64,000 nt of DNA from Vibrio salilacus (GCF_002811245.1 NZ_NIVQ01000003.1:62001-126000); one strand, 5' to 3'; positions 39,395-51,908 are shown, counted from the first letter of the stretch. A program made the numbers and translations. The notes: generated by a model not told the origin, from the sequence alone.

Positions 39395-40876
39395 ATGTCC
39401 AAGGAAATGACTTTAGCGGCCTTGCTTGCACCATGGCTGGACATTCGTAGCCATCAAGTGGCCAATACGTCAATTAAGCAGCTTGAGCTCGACAGTCGCA
39501 AAGTGACGTCAGGCACCACCTTTGTTGCCATTAAAGGCCATCACCTCGACGGTCGACGTTTTATCCCTGCCGCGATTGAGAGTGGTAGCAATGCAGTGGT
39601 TGCTGAGGCGTGTCAAAGTCACCCTCATGGCACTATCGAATATCATGATGCGATTGCTGTTGTGTATGTAGAGCGGCTGTCGGCCCACTTATCTGAATTA
39701 GCGGCCAAGCTATACCCGATCACACAGAATCAATTGATTGGTGTGACGGGAACCAATGGTAAAACAACCATTACCCAACTTATCGCGCAATGGCTAGAGT
39801 TACTCGACCACAAAGCGGCGGTGATGGGAACGACAGGCAATGGCTTTTTGGCCGATTTACAGCCTGCGGCTAATACCACTGGCAATGCGATTGAAATTCA
39901 ACACTCTCTTTTCGATTTAGCGCAGCAAGGGGCGCGTTACACTGCGCTGGAGGTCTCTTCGCACGGCTTAGTGCAAGGTCGAGTTAAAGCTCTGCCTTTT
40001 GAAGTTGCGGTCTTCACCAATTTAAGCCGTGACCATCTTGACTATCATGGCACGATGCAAGAGTACGCTGAGGCGAAGTTTTTACTGTTTGGTGAGCATA
40101 GATGTCGTCACGCGGTGATCAATGTTGATGACGTTGTCGGTGAAAGTTGGTTAGCGCGTTTAGATAATGCCATCGCGGTGTCACTCAAGCCTATTGCGCG
40201 TCAAAACGGGGTCTGGACCAAGCAGGTAAGTTATTGTGAATCAGGGATTACGCTTGAATTTGATGGTCTATTTGGTCCGGGTAAGCTGAACGTACCACTG
40301 ATTGGTGAGTTTAACGCTTGTAACCTGCTGTTAGCGATGACGAGCCTACTGGCCTTAGGTATTGATAAACAGCAATTGCTCGCAACGGCCCCTCAGCTTA
40401 AGCCAGTTGTTGGGCGCATGGAGCTATTTACTGCCCCAAACCGCGCGAAAGTCGTGGTCGATTATGCCCACACCCCCGATGCGTTAGAAAAAGCACTCAA
40501 GGCGTTACGCGTTCATTGCCAAGGGCAGTTATGGGCGATCTTTGGCTGTGGCGGCGATCGAGATACGGGCAAGCGCCCTATGATGGCAACCATTGGTGAG
40601 CAGTTGTCTGATCATGTTATTTTTACCGATGATAACCCACGCAGTGAATCACCAGTCGCGATTGTCGACGATATGCTGGCAGGAATGCAGCATCCGCAAC
40701 AAGCGATTGTCGAGCACAACCGTTTTGCTGCGCTCAAGTACGCGCTAGCCAATAGCGAAGCACAAGATATCATCTTGCTTGCAGGTAAGGGCCATGAAGA
40801 TTATCAAGTAATTGGTCAACAGACCATTCACTATTCAGACCGCGAATCCGCGATGCAACTGTTGGAGCAAAATTGA
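39395..40876 (+). CDS. murE: UDP-MurNAc-L-Ala-D-Glu:meso-diaminopimelate ligase
   Basis: The 493-residue Mur ligase adds the third residue of the peptidoglycan stem. [14 protein letters not shown] binds [14 protein letters not shown] is a conserved block; the DNPR motif ([11 protein letters not shown]) marks specificity for meso-diaminopimelate rather than lysine. The stop overlaps the murF start (TGATG). Confidence 0.97.
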   Translation: MSKEMTLAALLAPWLDIRSHQVANTSIKQLELDSRKVTSGTTFVAIKGHHLDGRRFIPAAIESGSNAVVAEACQSHPHGTIEYHDAIAVVYVERLSAHLSELAAKLYPITQNQLIGVTGTNGKTTITQLIAQWLELLDHKAAVMGTTGNGFLADLQPAANTTGNAIEIQHSLFDLAQQGARYTALEVSSHGLVQGRVKALPFEVAVFTNLSRDHLDYHGTMQEYAEAKFLLFGEHRCRHAVINVDDVVGESWLARLDNAIAVSLKPIARQNGVWTKQVSYCESGITLEFDGLFGPGKLNVPLIGEFNACNLLLAMTSLLALGIDKQQLLATAPQLKPVVGRMELFTAPNRAKVVVDYAHTPDALEKALKALRVHCQGQLWAIFGCGGDRDTGKRPMMATIGEQLSDHVIFTDDNPRSESPVAIVDDMLAGMQHPQQAIVEHNRFAALKYALANSEAQDIILLAGKGHEDYQVIGQQTIHYSDRESAMQLLEQN

Positions 40877-42237
40877 TGATTTCACTAATGTTAAGTCAGA
40901 TTGCTAGCGCGATTGATGCCGAGCTTATTGGTTCGGATAAGGTCATTGCAGCGGTTTCTACTGACACCCGAGCCATCGAGTCTGGTGCGTTATTTATTGC
41001 GTTAGCTGGTGAACGTTTTGATGCGCATCACTTTATTGATCAAGCGATCGAGTCTGGCGCTGGTGCGCTGCTGGTGAGCAAAGTGGTTGAGGCTGACGTG
41101 CCGCAGTTATTGGTCAAAGACACCAAGCTAGCGCTCGGTCGATTGGCCTCTTTAGTCCACCAAACGTGTCAAACGCCAACGGTGGGGATCACTGGTAGTG
41201 CCGGTAAAACCACGGTTAAAGAGATGGTCGCGAGCATCATGGCGCAACAAGGGCGCGTGCTGTTTACGGCAGGTAACTTTAATAATGAGATTGGTGTACC
41301 ATTAACTCTATTGCGTTCAGTGCCAGAAGACGATTTCGCGGTGATTGAAATGGGCGCAAATCATATTGGTGAAATCGCTTATACCACGCGTTTAGTGCAG
41401 CCCGATGTCGCTTTAGTCAATAATGTTGCTGCCGCCCACTTAGAGGGTTTCGGCTCGATAGATGGTGTTAAGCAAGCCAAAGGCGAGATCTACCAAGGCC
41501 TTAAGCCTGGTGGCGTGGCGATTGTTAATCGCGATAGTCATGGCGGTGAATATTGGATTGAGGTTTTGGCCGACAAACAGGTTAAGACGTTCTCGGACGT
41601 TGACTCCAACGTCGATTATTTTGCTAAACACATTTCTCTCAATGCAATTGGTGAAGCGCAATTTACTTTGGTTTCGCCTCTCGGTGATGCGGCAATTAAG
41701 TTGGGTATTATTGGTCAACATAACGTGGCTAATGCACTGGCGGCAACGGCATTAGCGCTTGAACTGGGGGCGAACCTGTCTATGGTGCAATCGGGTTTAG
41801 CGTTACTGAGTAAGGTCAAAGGTCGAGTCGAACTGATTGAGCTTAGTGAGCAAATAAAACTGATCGATGACAGCTATAATGCCAGTGTACCTGCGATGAA
41901 AGCGGCGGCTGATCTACTGGCTAGCTTTGGCGGCGTTCGTTGGTTAATTTTGGGTAATATGGCCGAGTTAGGCGACGAAAGTCTTGCACTTCATCGTCAA
42001 GTCGGGGAACATGCTGCCCCACTCAAATTTGAATATGTGCTTACTTATGGCGCTGACGCGAAAGCGATCAGCAAAGAGTGCGGCGGACGTCATTTTGATA
42101 GCCACCAAAGCATGATTGATTATATTAAACAGCAGATTGAACAACATCCGCATCAACCGCAGACATTATTAGTCAAAGGGGCGAATAGTGCCGGAATGAG
42201 CCAGGTCGCTGCTGCTGTCAAGGAGATGTACCCATGA
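40876..42237 (+). CDS. murF: UDP-MurNAc-tripeptide:D-Ala-D-Ala ligase
   Basis: The 453-residue ligase adds D-alanyl-D-alanine. [14 protein letters not shown] is the P-loop; [16 protein letters not shown] and [14 protein letters not shown] are family blocks. I start at the ATG at 40876, which shares one base with the murE stop; a TTG one codon earlier is possible but not needed. It overlaps mraY by four bases. The D-Ala-D-Ala ligase gene itself is not in this cluster. Confidence 0.96.
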   Translation: MISLMLSQIASAIDAELIGSDKVIAAVSTDTRAIESGALFIALAGERFDAHHFIDQAIESGAGALLVSKVVEADVPQLLVKDTKLALGRLASLVHQTCQTPTVGITGSAGKTTVKEMVASIMAQQGRVLFTAGNFNNEIGVPLTLLRSVPEDDFAVIEMGANHIGEIAYTTRLVQPDVALVNNVAAAHLEGFGSIDGVKQAKGEIYQGLKPGGVAIVNRDSHGGEYWIEVLADKQVKTFSDVDSNVDYFAKHISLNAIGEAQFTLVSPLGDAAIKLGIIGQHNVANALAATALALELGANLSMVQSGLALLSKVKGRVELIELSEQIKLIDDSYNASVPAMKAAADLLASFGGVRWLILGNMAELGDESLALHRQVGEHAAPLKFEYVLTYGADAKAISKECGGRHFDSHQSMIDYIKQQIEQHPHQPQTLLVKGANSAGMSQVAAAVKEMYP

Positions 42238-43316
42238 TTATTTGGCTCGCAGAGCTGCTACAGCCATATTTTTCATTCTTCCGCCTGTTTGAATACCTAT
42301 CATTTCGCGCCATTGTTAGCGTTTTGACGGCTTTGGGAATATCGTTGTGGATGGGCCCAATCATGATCCGCCGTTTGCAGTTATTGCAAATTGGTCAGGT
42401 GGTTCGCAATGAAGGTCCGGAGTCTCACTTCAGTAAACGTGGAACGCCGACGATGGGCGGTATTATGATACTGACGGCGATTATCACCACGGTTCTGCTA
42501 TGGACTGATTTAAGCAACCCTTATGTCTGGGCGGTTTTGGCGGTCTTGACTGGTTACGGAGCGGTAGGTTTTGTTGATGACTACCGTAAAGTGGTGCACA
42601 AAAATACCGATGGTTTGATTGCACGCTGGAAGTACTTTTGGCAATCCGCTATTGCTTTGGTTGTGGCGTTTGCCCTATACGCGCATGGCCAAGATACTGC
42701 AGCGACGCAACTGGTTGTGCCATTCTTTAAAGATATCATGCCGCAACTGGGTCTGATGTATATCGTACTGACCTATTTTGTCATTGTTGGCACCAGCAAT
42801 GCCGTTAACTTAACGGATGGTCTTGATGGTTTAGCAATTATGCCCACCGTGTTGGTTTCGGCCGGCTTTGCTGCAATTGCTTGGGCGACAGGCAATGTCA
42901 ACTTTGCTAATTATCTGCATATTCCCTATATCCCTCAAGCATCAGAGCTGGTGGTAGTGTGTACTGCGATTGTCGGTGCAGGCCTTGGCTTCTTATGGTT
43001 TAACACCTATCCAGCACAAGTCTTTATGGGGGATGTTGGCTCTTTAGCGCTAGGCGGCGCGTTAGGCACGATTGCCGTCTTGGTTCGTCAAGAATTTGTA
43101 TTGGTGATCATGGGGGGCGTGTTTGTGATGGAAACCTTGTCGGTTATCTTGCAAGTGGGGTCGTACAAATTGCGTGGCCAACGAATTTTCCGTATGGCGC
43201 CGATCCATCATCACTACGAATTAAAAGGTTGGCCAGAGCCGCGCGTCATTGTGCGTTTTTGGATTATCTCTATTGTGCTAGTACTCGTTGGCCTAGCGAC
43301 ATTGAAAGTACGATAA
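42234..43316 (+). CDS. mraY: Phospho-MurNAc-pentapeptide translocase MraY
   Basis: The 360-residue enzyme has about ten membrane helices and makes lipid I from UDP-MurNAc-pentapeptide and undecaprenyl phosphate. The acidic motifs FVDDYRKV and [23 protein letters not shown] and the histidine-rich loop [11 protein letters not shown] are all present. It overlaps the murF stop. Confidence 0.97.
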   Translation: MIIWLAELLQPYFSFFRLFEYLSFRAIVSVLTALGISLWMGPIMIRRLQLLQIGQVVRNEGPESHFSKRGTPTMGGIMILTAIITTVLLWTDLSNPYVWAVLAVLTGYGAVGFVDDYRKVVHKNTDGLIARWKYFWQSAIALVVAFALYAHGQDTAATQLVVPFFKDIMPQLGLMYIVLTYFVIVGTSNAVNLTDGLDGLAIMPTVLVSAGFAAIAWATGNVNFANYLHIPYIPQASELVVVCTAIVGAGLGFLWFNTYPAQVFMGDVGSLALGGALGTIAVLVRQEFVLVIMGGVFVMETLSVILQVGSYKLRGQRIFRMAPIHHHYELKGWPEPRVIVRFWIISIVLVLVGLATLKVR

Positions 43317-43329
43317 GGAACTCGTCACC

Positions 43330-44652
43330 ATGACCACGGATCGTTGGCAGGGTATTGAGAAGGTTGTGGTTGTAGGGCTCGGTATTACTGGGCTCTCTGT
43401 CGTTAAGCATATCGCTTCACTACCAAACAGTAAGCAGATTAAGGTCATCGACACGCGGCCTAAGCCACCAGGAAGCGAAGCGCTGCCTGCGGAGGTAGAA
43501 CTACACAGCGGCAGTTGGCGGTTGGATTGGTTATTGGCAGCGGATCTGGTGGTCTCTAACCCAGGTATTGCACTCGCGACACCAGAGATCCAACAGGTTA
43601 TTGCTGCCGGTATTCCTGTCGTCGGTGATGTTGAATTGTTTGCCTGGCAAGTTGATAAACCGGTCATCGCGATTACTGGCTCAAATGGGAAAAGTACCGT
43701 CACTGATTGGACAGGGCAAGTCGCTAAAGCTGCTGGTCTTAAGGTCGGGGTCGGGGGCAATATTGGTGTTCCGGCGCTAGATCTACTTAACCAGTCGGCA
43801 GATTTATACGTGTTGGAATTGTCGAGTTTTCAGTTAGAAACCACCTCATCTTTAGCGCCCATTGCCGCGACTTTTCTTAACCTCAGCGAAGATCATATGG
43901 ACCGCTATGAGGGGATGGAGGATTATCGTCAGGCGAAATTGCGTATTTTTGATCATGCCCAAGCGTGTATCGTCAATGCTGACGATAAGCAGACCTATCC
44001 TCAGAGTGATAAAAAGCGAGTTGAATTTAGTTTAAATCACCGCACCCAATATTGTGTCGCCGAGCACCAAGGGTGTGAACACTTATTTAAGCAGGGTCAA
44101 CCTTTGTGTCCGACTCAAGCGCTGTCTCTGGTTGGTCGTCACAATGTTGCCAATGCTTTAGTGGTCATTGCCTTACTCAGTGAAGCGGGCGTGGCGATAG
44201 AAAAAGGCCTCACGGCACTTAAATCTTACCAAGGGCTGACACATCGCTGCCAAGTAGTTGTCGATAATCAAGGCATTAAATGGGTTAACGATTCTAAGGC
44301 AACCAATGTGGCAAGTACCTTGGCCGCGTTAGCCGGATTACATATTGCGGGTAAGCTGTATTTGTTAGTCGGCGGCGTGGGTAAAGGCGCTGACTTCTCT
44401 GAACTTGAGCCAGTATTGGCAACGCTGAACCTGCAGCTATGCTGTTTTGGTCAAGATGGTGACCAGTTTATGTCGCTCCACGCAAGTGCCAAGCGTTTTA
44501 CTACCATGGAAGAAATCATCCAATGGGTAGCGTCTCAAGTGACATCCGGTGATATGGTGTTGTTGTCGCCCGCCTGCGCGAGTTTCGATCAATTTGATAA
44601 TTTTATGGCTCGTGGCGATCTCTTTACCCAACTCGCCAACGCATACGCATAA
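43330..44652 (+). CDS. murD: UDP-MurNAc-L-Ala:D-glutamate ligase
   Basis: The 440-residue ligase adds D-glutamate. [11 protein letters not shown] is the N-terminal UDP-binding motif, [14 protein letters not shown] the P-loop, [10 protein letters not shown] and [15 protein letters not shown] further blocks. AAGGA lies about 10 bases before the ATG. It sits between mraY and ftsW as usual. Confidence 0.96.
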   Translation: MTTDRWQGIEKVVVVGLGITGLSVVKHIASLPNSKQIKVIDTRPKPPGSEALPAEVELHSGSWRLDWLLAADLVVSNPGIALATPEIQQVIAAGIPVVGDVELFAWQVDKPVIAITGSNGKSTVTDWTGQVAKAAGLKVGVGGNIGVPALDLLNQSADLYVLELSSFQLETTSSLAPIAATFLNLSEDHMDRYEGMEDYRQAKLRIFDHAQACIVNADDKQTYPQSDKKRVEFSLNHRTQYCVAEHQGCEHLFKQGQPLCPTQALSLVGRHNVANALVVIALLSEAGVAIEKGLTALKSYQGLTHRCQVVVDNQGIKWVNDSKATNVASTLAALAGLHIAGKLYLLVGGVGKGADFSELEPVLATLNLQLCCFGQDGDQFMSLHASAKRFTTMEEIIQWVASQVTSGDMVLLSPACASFDQFDNFMARGDLFTQLANAYA

Positions 44653-44667
44653 AAGACTTAGGGAACT

Positions 44668-45864
44668 ATGCAGATTCGAAACGTTTTTGGCAGTATCAAA
44701 CGCTGGATTACCACCGAATCACCTGAAGTGTTATACGATCGTCAGTTGGTGTGGATTTCTCTTGGCTTGATGTTAACGGGCCTTGTCATGGTTACTTCGG
44801 CCTCGTTTCCGATCAGCTCTCGTCTGACCGAACAGCCATTTCACTTTATGTTTCGCCACGCGTTCTTCTTGGTATTGGCGTTGTTAGCCTCAGCTGTGAT
44901 CCTGCAAATCCCAATGAAGCGTTGGTTAGAGTTCAGTACTTGGTTGCTGCTGCTGTCGATTTTTTTGCTGATCGTGGTGTTAGTGGCCGGTAAATCGGTC
45001 AACGGCGCCTCGCGTTGGATCCCTTTAGGCCTATTTAACTTGCAGCCAGCAGAGCTTGCCAAGCTGTCGCTGTTTATCTTTATGTCAGGTTATCTGGTGC
45101 GTAAAAGCGAAGAGGTGCGTTCGAGCTTTTTTGGCGGCTTTATCAAACCCATCATTGTTTTTGCCATATTAGCCAGCTTACTTCTGCTTCAACCCGATCT
45201 GGGCACCGTGATCGTGATGTTGGTAACCTTATTTGGTATGTTGTTTATTGCTGGCGCTAAGTTAACCCAATTTTTGGCCTTGATGGTGGTTGGGCTTGTC
45301 GCGGTCGCAACCTTGATTTACATCGAACCGTATCGTATGCGCCGTGTGACATCGTTTATGGATCCTTGGGATGACCCATTTGGTAGTGGTTATCAGTTGA
45401 CTCAATCACTGATGGCTTTTGGCCGTGGTGAATGGTTTGGCCAAGGACTCGGCAATTCGATTCAGAAGCTCGAATATCTCCCAGAAGCACACACTGACTT
45501 TGTCTTCGCTGTATTAGCGGAAGAGCTCGGTTATGTTGGTGTGGTCTTGGTATTGATGTTGATATTTAGCCTAGTGACTAAAGCCATTTTTATTGGTCGT
45601 AGATCGTTTGAAGGCGGCCATCTTTTTGGTGGTTACTTGGCCTTTGGTATTGGCATCTGGTTTGCCTTTCAATCCTTGGTCAATGTCGGAGCAGCGGCGG
45701 GGATGGTCCCAACTAAAGGCCTGACGTTACCTTTGATCAGTTATGGTGGCTCCAGCTTGATAGTAATGTCGATTGCAGTATCGATATTGTTACGTATTGA
45801 CCATGAATGTCGCTTAGTGAACGCGACAGACAATAAAGAACAACAGACAGATGAAACAGAATAA
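44668..45864 (+). CDS. ftsW: Septal peptidoglycan glycosyltransferase FtsW
   Basis: The 398-residue SEDS-family polymerase has about ten membrane helices and works with Fts[63 protein letters not shown] are represented by the short blocks [24 protein letters not shown] and [15 protein letters not shown] precedes the ATG. It overlaps murG by 14 bases. Confidence 0.97.
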   Translation: MQIRNVFGSIKRWITTESPEVLYDRQLVWISLGLMLTGLVMVTSASFPISSRLTEQPFHFMFRHAFFLVLALLASAVILQIPMKRWLEFSTWLLLLSIFLLIVVLVAGKSVNGASRWIPLGLFNLQPAELAKLSLFIFMSGYLVRKSEEVRSSFFGGFIKPIIVFAILASLLLLQPDLGTVIVMLVTLFGMLFIAGAKLTQFLALMVVGLVAVATLIYIEPYRMRRVTSFMDPWDDPFGSGYQLTQSLMAFGRGEWFGQGLGNSIQKLEYLPEAHTDFVFAVLAEELGYVGVVLVLMLIFSLVTKAIFIGRRSFEGGHLFGGYLAFGIGIWFAFQSLVNVGAAAGMVPTKGLTLPLISYGGSSLIVMSIAVSILLRIDHECRLVNATDNKEQQTDETE

Positions 45865-46912
45865 AAAATTAATGGTGATGGCTGGTGGTACTGGCGGTCA
45901 CGTGTTCCCAGGGCTTGCGGTTGCGAAACAGCTTCAGTCGCAAGGTTGGGAAATTCGCTGGCTTGGCACCGCTGATCGAATGGAAGCAGACCTAGTTCCC
46001 AAACACGGCATTGAGATCGATTTTATCCAAGTAAAAGGTCTACGAGGTCAAGGTATTGGTCGTTTGATTAAAGCACCATTTCAGATTATTAATGCCATTA
46101 TCCAAGCCAAAGCACATATGAAACGTTGGCAGCCTGATGCCGTATTGGGTATGGGTGGTTATGTCAGTGGCCCTGGCGGCATTGCTGCTTGGTTGTTGGG
46201 CATCCCAGTCGTGCTGCATGAACAAAATGCGGTCGCGGGGTTAACCAATCAATGGTTATCAAAAATTGCCAAACAGGTTTTTCAAGCTTTTCCGGGGGCA
46301 TTTCCTACCGCACAAGTGGTTGGAAATCCAGTGCGTGAGGATGTGGTTGTGATTGAAGCACCAGCGCAACGTTTGGCAGACCGTCAAGGCAACATCCGTA
46401 TTTTAGTCATGGGTGGCAGTCAGGGGGCGCAGATCCTTAATCATACCTTGCCTGAAGTGATGGCGAAATTGGGTGATGGCTATGAAATTCGTCACCAAGC
46501 TGGGAAAAACAATCAGCAGCAGGTGATGCAAGCGTATCAGCGCAATCATGTTGAGCACGCTGAAGTGGTTGAGTTTATCGATGATGTTGCTGGCGCGTAT
46601 CATTGGGCCGATTTATTGGTGTGTCGTTCTGGGGCACTAACCGTGTCTGAAGTGTCAGCGGCTGGTGTCGGAGCGATCTTTATTCCGTTTATGCACAAAG
46701 ATAGGCAGCAAGCTCTCAATGCGGATCACCTTGTCGCCTGTGGCGCGGCTAAGATGATCGAGCAGCCACAATTGACCGCTGATAAGCTGGCGAATGAGAT
46801 TCAAGCGCTTGATCGTGATGCCCTTATCAAGATGGCACAAAAAGCACGTCAGGTAGCACAGTTAGACGCAGATAAAGTAGTGGCACAGGCCATTATCTCG
46901 CTGACGAAGTAA
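45851..46912 (+). CDS. murG: UDP-GlcNAc:lipid I N-acetylglucosaminyltransferase
   Basis: The 353-residue GT28 glycosyltransferase turns lipid I into lipid II at the inner face of the membrane. [17 protein letters not shown] and [16 protein letters not shown] are the membrane/diphosphate loops, [11 protein letters not shown] and [12 protein letters not shown] follow, and [10 protein letters not shown] with [13 protein letters not shown] is the UDP-GlcNAc site. The start lies within the end of ftsW. Confidence 0.97.
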   Translation: MKQNKKLMVMAGGTGGHVFPGLAVAKQLQSQGWEIRWLGTADRMEADLVPKHGIEIDFIQVKGLRGQGIGRLIKAPFQIINAIIQAKAHMKRWQPDAVLGMGGYVSGPGGIAAWLLGIPVVLHEQNAVAGLTNQWLSKIAKQVFQAFPGAFPTAQVVGNPVREDVVVIEAPAQRLADRQGNIRILVMGGSQGAQILNHTLPEVMAKLGDGYEIRHQAGKNNQQQVMQAYQRNHVEHAEVVEFIDDVAGAYHWADLLVCRSGALTVSEVSAAGVGAIFIPFMHKDRQQALNADHLVACGAAKMIEQPQLTADKLANEIQALDRDALIKMAQKARQVAQLDADKVVAQAIISLTK

Positions 46913-46923
46913 CGAGAAGAATT

Positions 46924-48384
46924 ATGACAGTTCAACACAAACAAGATTTAGCGCAAATTCGCGCAATAGTGCCTGAAATGCGTCGGGTAAAATGCATCCA
47001 CTTCATTGGTATTGGTGGCGCGGGTATGAGTGGCATTGCCGAAGTGTTACTCAACGAAGGCTACCAAATTTCTGGTTCGGATATTGCGGAGAACCCGGTC
47101 ACTCAACGTCTGAGTGAAAAAGGCGCAACCGTCTACATCGGTCATACCGAGCAAAATGTTGCTAAGGCCAGCGTTGTTGTGGTTTCTACCGCGATTAACG
47201 AAGAGAATCCTGAGATCATTGCGGCTCGAGCAGCGCGCGTTCCCGTGGTTCGCCGCGCTGAGATGCTGGCAGAGTTGATGCGTTTTCGTCACGGCATCGC
47301 CGTCGCGGGGACTCATGGCAAAACCACCACTACTGCTCTAGTGACCCAGATTTATTCTGAAGCTGGACTGGATCCTACTTTCGTCAATGGTGGCTTAGTC
47401 AAAAGTGCGGGTACGAATGCTCGTCTCGGGTCGAGTCGTATTTTGATTGCTGAAGCGGATGAGAGCGATGCGTCATTCCTCCATTTACAACCTATGGTGA
47501 GCATAGTCACGAATATCGAAGCCGATCATATGGACACTTATGGTGGTGATTTCGAAACACTCAAACAAACCTTCATCGACTTTCTCCACAATCTGCCATT
47601 TTATGGCCAAGCGATTGTGTGTGTCGATGACCCTGTTATTCGTGAGCTGATCCCAAAAATCAGTCGCCAAGTCATTACTTATGGCTTTTCTGAAGATGCT
47701 GATGTTCGTATCGATAATTATCGTCAACAAGGACAGCAAGGTCAGTTCACTGTGATTCGTCAGGGTAAAGCCGATCTTGAAATTACTTTGAATATCCCAG
47801 GTCGCCATAATGCGCTCAATGCCTCTGCGGCGATAGCCGTTGCCACCGAAGATGATATTGATGACGAAGCTATCTTGCGCGCGATGGCGGGCACTCAGGG
47901 CACTGGGCGTCGTTTTGACCATCTTGGTGAATTTGATACCGGAAATGGTCATGCCATGCTAGTGGATGATTACGGACACCACCCGACGGAAGTTGATGTG
48001 ACCATTCAGGCGGCGCGCAATGGTTGGCAAGAGCAACGTTTAGTCATGATTTTCCAACCGCACCGCTACAGTCGAACACGCGATCTCTATGATGATTTTG
48101 CTAATGTCCTGGAACAGGTCGATGTACTCATCATGCTGGATGTTTATTCTGCAGGTGAAAAGCCGATTGCAGGAGCCGATGGCCGAGCTCTGTGCCGCAC
48201 CATTCGTAGTCGTGGTAAGCTTGATCCTATTTTTGTTCCAGATAGCAATGGGTTACCGTCGGTTCTCGCCAATGTTTTACAAGATGGTGACTTAGTATTA
48301 ACTCAAGGTGCTGGCGATATTGGTAAGGTGGCAAAACAGTTAGCTGCTTTTGAGTTAAATATCGATAAGATGGCTAAAGCCTAA
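46924..48384 (+). CDS. murC: UDP-MurNAc:L-alanine ligase
   Basis: The 486-residue ligase adds the first amino acid to UDP-MurNAc. [17 protein letters not shown] binds [16 protein letters not shown] is the P-loop, [12 protein letters not shown] and [12 protein letters not shown] are typical. GAGAAG lies before the ATG. Unlike the E. coli cluster, no ddl follows; 185 bases with a promoter separate it from ftsQ. Confidence 0.97.
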   Translation: MTVQHKQDLAQIRAIVPEMRRVKCIHFIGIGGAGMSGIAEVLLNEGYQISGSDIAENPVTQRLSEKGATVYIGHTEQNVAKASVVVVSTAINEENPEIIAARAARVPVVRRAEMLAELMRFRHGIAVAGTHGKTTTTALVTQIYSEAGLDPTFVNGGLVKSAGTNARLGSSRILIAEADESDASFLHLQPMVSIVTNIEADHMDTYGGDFETLKQTFIDFLHNLPFYGQAIVCVDDPVIRELIPKISRQVITYGFSEDADVRIDNYRQQGQQGQFTVIRQGKADLEITLNIPGRHNALNASAAIAVATEDDIDDEAILRAMAGTQGTGRRFDHLGEFDTGNGHAMLVDDYGHHPTEVDVTIQAARNGWQEQRLVMIFQPHRYSRTRDLYDDFANVLEQVDVLIMLDVYSAGEKPIAGADGRALCRTIRSRGKLDPIFVPDSNGLPSVLANVLQDGDLVLTQGAGDIGKVAKQLAAFELNIDKMAKA

Positions 48385-48454
48385 CTGATACATCGATTTT
48401 TAACTATTTGTGTCACTCATTGCATTTTAAGTAACGATTTCTCACTTTCAGTGT

Positions 48455-48482
48455 TTGATACTTTTAATCACGTCAGTATAAT
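48455..48482 (+). promoter_or_regulatory. Sigma70 promoter for ftsQAZ
   Basis: TTGATA (48455-48460) and a consensus TATAAT (48477-48482) are 16 bases apart in the murC-ftsQ gap. Transcription would begin near 48489, about 80 bases before ftsQ, adding to read-through from the upstream dcw genes. Confidence 0.7.
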
Positions 48483-48569
48483 CCGAAGGTTAAAGTAAGT
48501 GCTTTTGCTTCTATTTATACGAAATGAGATAGGGAAAAATAAGCGAGCCAATGGCAAGGACTATGGACT

Positions 48570-49352
48570 TTGATTAAATATGCTTTTAATGAAGGTCGTC
48601 GTTTAACCCCAGCACCACTGTTAAAAGAGCATGCCCTAGGTGGCAGTTTTTTGTTGGTGGTTTTGTTGTTGATAGGCTCTCTTCTCTACTCCACGATTTC
48701 TTGGATGTGGGATGACCAGCGGCTTCCCCTGTCTAATATTGTGCTTCAAGGTGAATTACATTATGTCTCGGCACTGGATGTCCAACGTGCATTTGCGCAG
48801 TTAGGACATGTAGGCACATTTATGTCGCAAGATGTTAATGTACTTCAACAAGTGGCAGAGTCCATTCCTTGGGTGTCGCATGCGTCAATTCGTAAACAGT
48901 GGCCAGATACCGTGAAAGTCTTTTTGACTGAGCACCATGCGCAAGCAGTCTGGAACGGCAACGTACTACTTAATGACCAAGGTCATATTTTTGATGGTGA
49001 TATTGGCAAGCTAGACCAAGAACGGGTCAAACTGTATGGTCCGGCCGAAACCAATCAAGAAGTGTTGTCTATTTGGCGCGATATCAGCCCTAAATTTACC
49101 GCATTAAACTTAACTATTACGTCTTTGGTTTTAAATGATCGCCGTGCATGGCAAATCATTCTCGATAATGGGATTCGTCTCGAGCTTGGTAAAGAATCAT
49201 TACAGGAACGCATCGAGAGATTCGTGTTCTTATATAAGAATTTGGGTAGCGACACTCAGCGAGTGAGCTACATCGACCTCAGGTATGACACGGGAGCCGC
49301 CATTGGTTGGTTCCCAGATCAAGCGTTGGAACAAGAGAGTACAGATGACTAA
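48570..49352 (+). CDS. ftsQ: Cell division protein FtsQ
   Basis: The 260-residue bitopic protein has a membrane helix at about 28-48 (FLLVVLLLIGSLLYSTISW), a POTRA domain (LSNIVLQGELHYVSALDVQ) and a beta domain that binds FtsB/FtsL. The start appears to be TTG (48570), with AAGGA 9-10 bases upstream. The ATGs at 48551 and 48563 are in another frame and hit a stop within nine codons. It overlaps ftsA by 8 bases. Confidence 0.93.
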   Translation: MIKYAFNEGRRLTPAPLLKEHALGGSFLLVVLLLIGSLLYSTISWMWDDQRLPLSNIVLQGELHYVSALDVQRAFAQLGHVGTFMSQDVNVLQQVAESIPWVSHASIRKQWPDTVKVFLTEHHAQAVWNGNVLLNDQGHIFDGDIGKLDQERVKLYGPAETNQEVLSIWRDISPKFTALNLTITSLVLNDRRAWQIILDNGIRLELGKESLQERIERFVFLYKNLGSDTQRVSYIDLRYDTGAAIGWFPDQALEQESTDD

Positions 49353-50607
49353 GACCGCTGATGACAGCATTATTGTTGGTCTTGATATAGGCACTGCAAC
49401 CGTATCGGCTCTCGTGGGTGAAGTATTGCCTGATGGTCAAATTAATATAATTGGCGCAGGCAGTAGTCCTTCCCGAGGGATGGATAAAGGCGGTGTTAAC
49501 GACCTAGAGTCTGTCGTAAAGTCGGTACAGCGAGCGGTGGATCAAGCTGAGCTAATGGCTGAGTGTGATATTACCAATGTATTTATTTCGCTTTCAGGGC
49601 GACATATCGCAAGCCGTATCGAAAAAGGAATGGGAACCATTTCTGACGAAGAGGTTTCTCAAGAGGACATGGATCGGGCTATTCATACGGCTAAATCTAT
49701 CAAGATTGGTGACGAACAGCGCATTCTTCATGTAATTCCGCAAGAATTTACTATCGATTATCAAGAAGGGATTAAAAATCCGCTAGGTTTATCAGGAGTG
49801 CGTATGGAAGTTAGCGTGCACTTGATCTCTTGTCACAATGACATGGCAAGAAATATTATTAAAGCGGTAGAACGCTGTGGTCTCAAAGTTGAGCATCTGG
49901 TTTACTCCGGTTTAGCGGCAAGTAACGCTGTCATTACCGAAGATGAACGTGAGCTAGGCGTTTGTGTCGTCGACATTGGTGCTGGTACGATGGATGTCTC
50001 CATTTGGACTGGCGGTGCATTGCGCCACACTGAAGTGTTCTCCTATGCGGGGAACGCTGTAACCAGTGATATCGCTTTTGCTTTCGGTACACCAGTGAGT
50101 GACGCCGAAGAGATTAAAGTTAAGTATGGCTGCGCATTAAGCGAGTTAGTCAGCAAAGATGATACGGTTAACGTTCCAAGTGTTGGTGGACGTCCTTCGC
50201 GCAGTTTGCAACGACAAACGTTGTCGGAAGTGATTGAGCCTCGTTATACTGAACTTATGGGATTAGTGAATCAAACTATCGATACCGTACAAGAAAAACT
50301 GCGTGAAGAGGGGATTAAACATCATCTCGCAGCAGGTGTGGTGCTCACAGGTGGAGCGGCACAAATTGAAGGATTGGTAGAGTGTGCGGAGCGTGTCTTC
50401 CGCAACCAAGTTAGAGTCGGCAAACCACTAGCGGTGAGCGGCCTAACCGATTACGTTAAAGAGCCGTATCATTCTACGGCAGTTGGTTTACTTCATTATG
50501 CGAGAGATGCGCGGATAAATGATGAAACTGAATACAGCGAGCCTGCTCGCAGTTCAGTGACAAGTTTGTTTGATCGCTTGCGTAATTGGATACAAAAAGA
50601 GTTTTAA
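49345..50607 (+). CDS. ftsA: Cell division protein FtsA
   Basis: The 420-residue actin-like ATPase tethers FtsZ filaments to the membrane. VGLDIGTATVSALVGE is phosphate loop 1, VVDIGAGTMDVS phosphate 2 and LTGGAAQIEGL the adenosine motif. The C-terminal amphipathic helix RLRNWIQKEF binds the membrane. I start at the ATG at 49345, inside the end of ftsQ, which gives exactly the E. coli length; a 20-codon extension to 49285 is unlikely. Confidence 0.97.
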   Translation: MTKTADDSIIVGLDIGTATVSALVGEVLPDGQINIIGAGSSPSRGMDKGGVNDLESVVKSVQRAVDQAELMAECDITNVFISLSGRHIASRIEKGMGTISDEEVSQEDMDRAIHTAKSIKIGDEQRILHVIPQEFTIDYQEGIKNPLGLSGVRMEVSVHLISCHNDMARNIIKAVERCGLKVEHLVYSGLAASNAVITEDERELGVCVVDIGAGTMDVSIWTGGALRHTEVFSYAGNAVTSDIAFAFGTPVSDAEEIKVKYGCALSELVSKDDTVNVPSVGGRPSRSLQRQTLSEVIEPRYTELMGLVNQTIDTVQEKLREEGIKHHLAAGVVLTGGAAQIEGLVECAERVFRNQVRVGKPLAVSGLTDYVKEPYHSTAVGLLHYARDARINDETEYSEPARSSVTSLFDRLRNWIQKEF

Positions 50608-50637
50608 CCTGAGCAGCAGGAAAAACGGAGATAACAC

Positions 50638-51867
50638 ATGTTTGAACCGATGATGGAAATGTCTGACGATGCGGTAATTAAAGTCGTTGGGGTTGGTGGC
50701 GGTGGCGGTAATGCCGTTGAACACATGGTACGTGAATCCATCGAAGGTGTTGAGTTTATTAGTATAAATACTGATGCTCAGGCGCTTCGTAAAACCAGTG
50801 TGAATAGCGTTATTCAGATTGGTGGTGATATGACCAAAGGACTTGGTGCAGGTGCAAACCCTCAAGTTGGCCGTGACGCAGCTCTCGAAGATCGCGATCG
50901 CATTAAAGAAGAGCTGGCTGGTGCCGATATGGTATTTATCGCAGCAGGTATGGGTGGTGGTACAGGTACAGGTGCGGCCCCAGTGATTGCAGAAGTAGCA
51001 AGAGAGTTGAATATCTTGACTGTTGCTGTTGTGACTAAACCATTTAGCTTTGAAGGTAAAAAGCGTTTAGCTTTTGCTGAGCAGGGAATTGAAGAGCTTT
51101 CTAAACATGTTGACTCGTTAATTACGATTCCAAACGAAAAGCTACTCAAGGTACTTGGTCGTGGTATTACACTACTTGAAGCCTTTGCGAGCGCGAACGA
51201 TGTATTAAAGAATGCAGTACAAGGTATTGCAGAACTGATTACTCGTCCGGGTATGATTAACGTCGACTTTGCTGACGTACGCACAGTGATGTCGGAAATG
51301 GGTCATGCCATGATGGGTAGCGGTGTTGCTAAAGGTGAAGATCGTGCTGAAGAAGCGGCAGAAATGGCAATTTCTAGCCCGCTACTTGAAGACATCGATC
51401 TTGCCGGAGCACGTGGTGTGCTAGTCAACATCACTGCGGGTCTAGATATGCGACTTGATGAGTTTGAAACTGTTGGTAACACAGTCAAAGCCTTCGCATC
51501 AGACAATGCAACCGTTGTTATTGGTACTTCATTAGATCCAGATATGGCTGATGAAATCCGCGTAACTGTGGTTGCGACCGGCATTGGTAACGAGAAGAAA
51601 CCTGATATTACGCTAGTTGCGGGCGGTAAAGCGAAAGTTGCACCTGTAGCCCAGCCACAAAATCAACCACAAACGACGCCTGCTCAGCAGAACGTCAATA
51701 AAGTGGAAGAAAAAACGGCACCAACTTTGCAAGACAAACCTCAGATGAATCCTCAGCCAACGACAACACCATCAGGCTCAGGTGCAGGCCAAAGTACGGC
51801 ACCTAAAGCAGATAAAGAGAGCGGATATCTTGATATTCCAGCGTTCTTACGTCGTCAAGCTGATTAA
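50638..51867 (+). CDS. ftsZ: Cell division protein FtsZ
   Basis: The 409-residue tubulin homologue forms the Z ring. The GTP-binding T4 signature [10 protein letters not shown] is at about residue 104; [13 protein letters not shown] (T1) and [11 protein letters not shown] (T7) are also clear. A glutamine- and proline-rich linker (about 320-392) leads to the conserved C-terminal peptide [12 protein letters not shown], which binds FtsA and ZipA. A GGAG site precedes the ATG. Confidence 0.98.
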   Translation: MFEPMMEMSDDAVIKVVGVGGGGGNAVEHMVRESIEGVEFISINTDAQALRKTSVNSVIQIGGDMTKGLGAGANPQVGRDAALEDRDRIKEELAGADMVFIAAGMGGGTGTGAAPVIAEVARELNILTVAVVTKPFSFEGKKRLAFAEQGIEELSKHVDSLITIPNEKLLKVLGRGITLLEAFASANDVLKNAVQGIAELITRPGMINVDFADVRTVMSEMGHAMMGSGVAKGEDRAEEAAEMAISSPLLEDIDLAGARGVLVNITAGLDMRLDEFETVGNTVKAFASDNATVVIGTSLDPDMADEIRVTVVATGIGNEKKPDITLVAGGKAKVAPVAQPQNQPQTTPAQQNVNKVEEKTAPTLQDKPQMNPQPTTTPSGSGAGQSTAPKADKESGYLDIPAFLRRQAD

Positions 51868-51879
51868 AATAGCGACAAT

Positions 51880-51907
51880 TTGACACTGTTCAATTTTGTG
51901 GTAGCAT
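51880..51907 (+). promoter_or_regulatory. Candidate sigma70 promoter for lpxC
   Basis: A consensus TTGACA (51880-51885) is followed after 16 bases by TAGCAT (51902-51907; four of six bases of TATAAT). The start would lie near 51914, inside the inverted repeat that follows. Confidence 0.5.
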
Positions 51908-51908
51908 G

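Noticed and set aside
48551..48577. ATG starts just upstream of ftsQ
   Set aside because: They are out of frame and end within nine codons; they may only influence initiation at the TTG.
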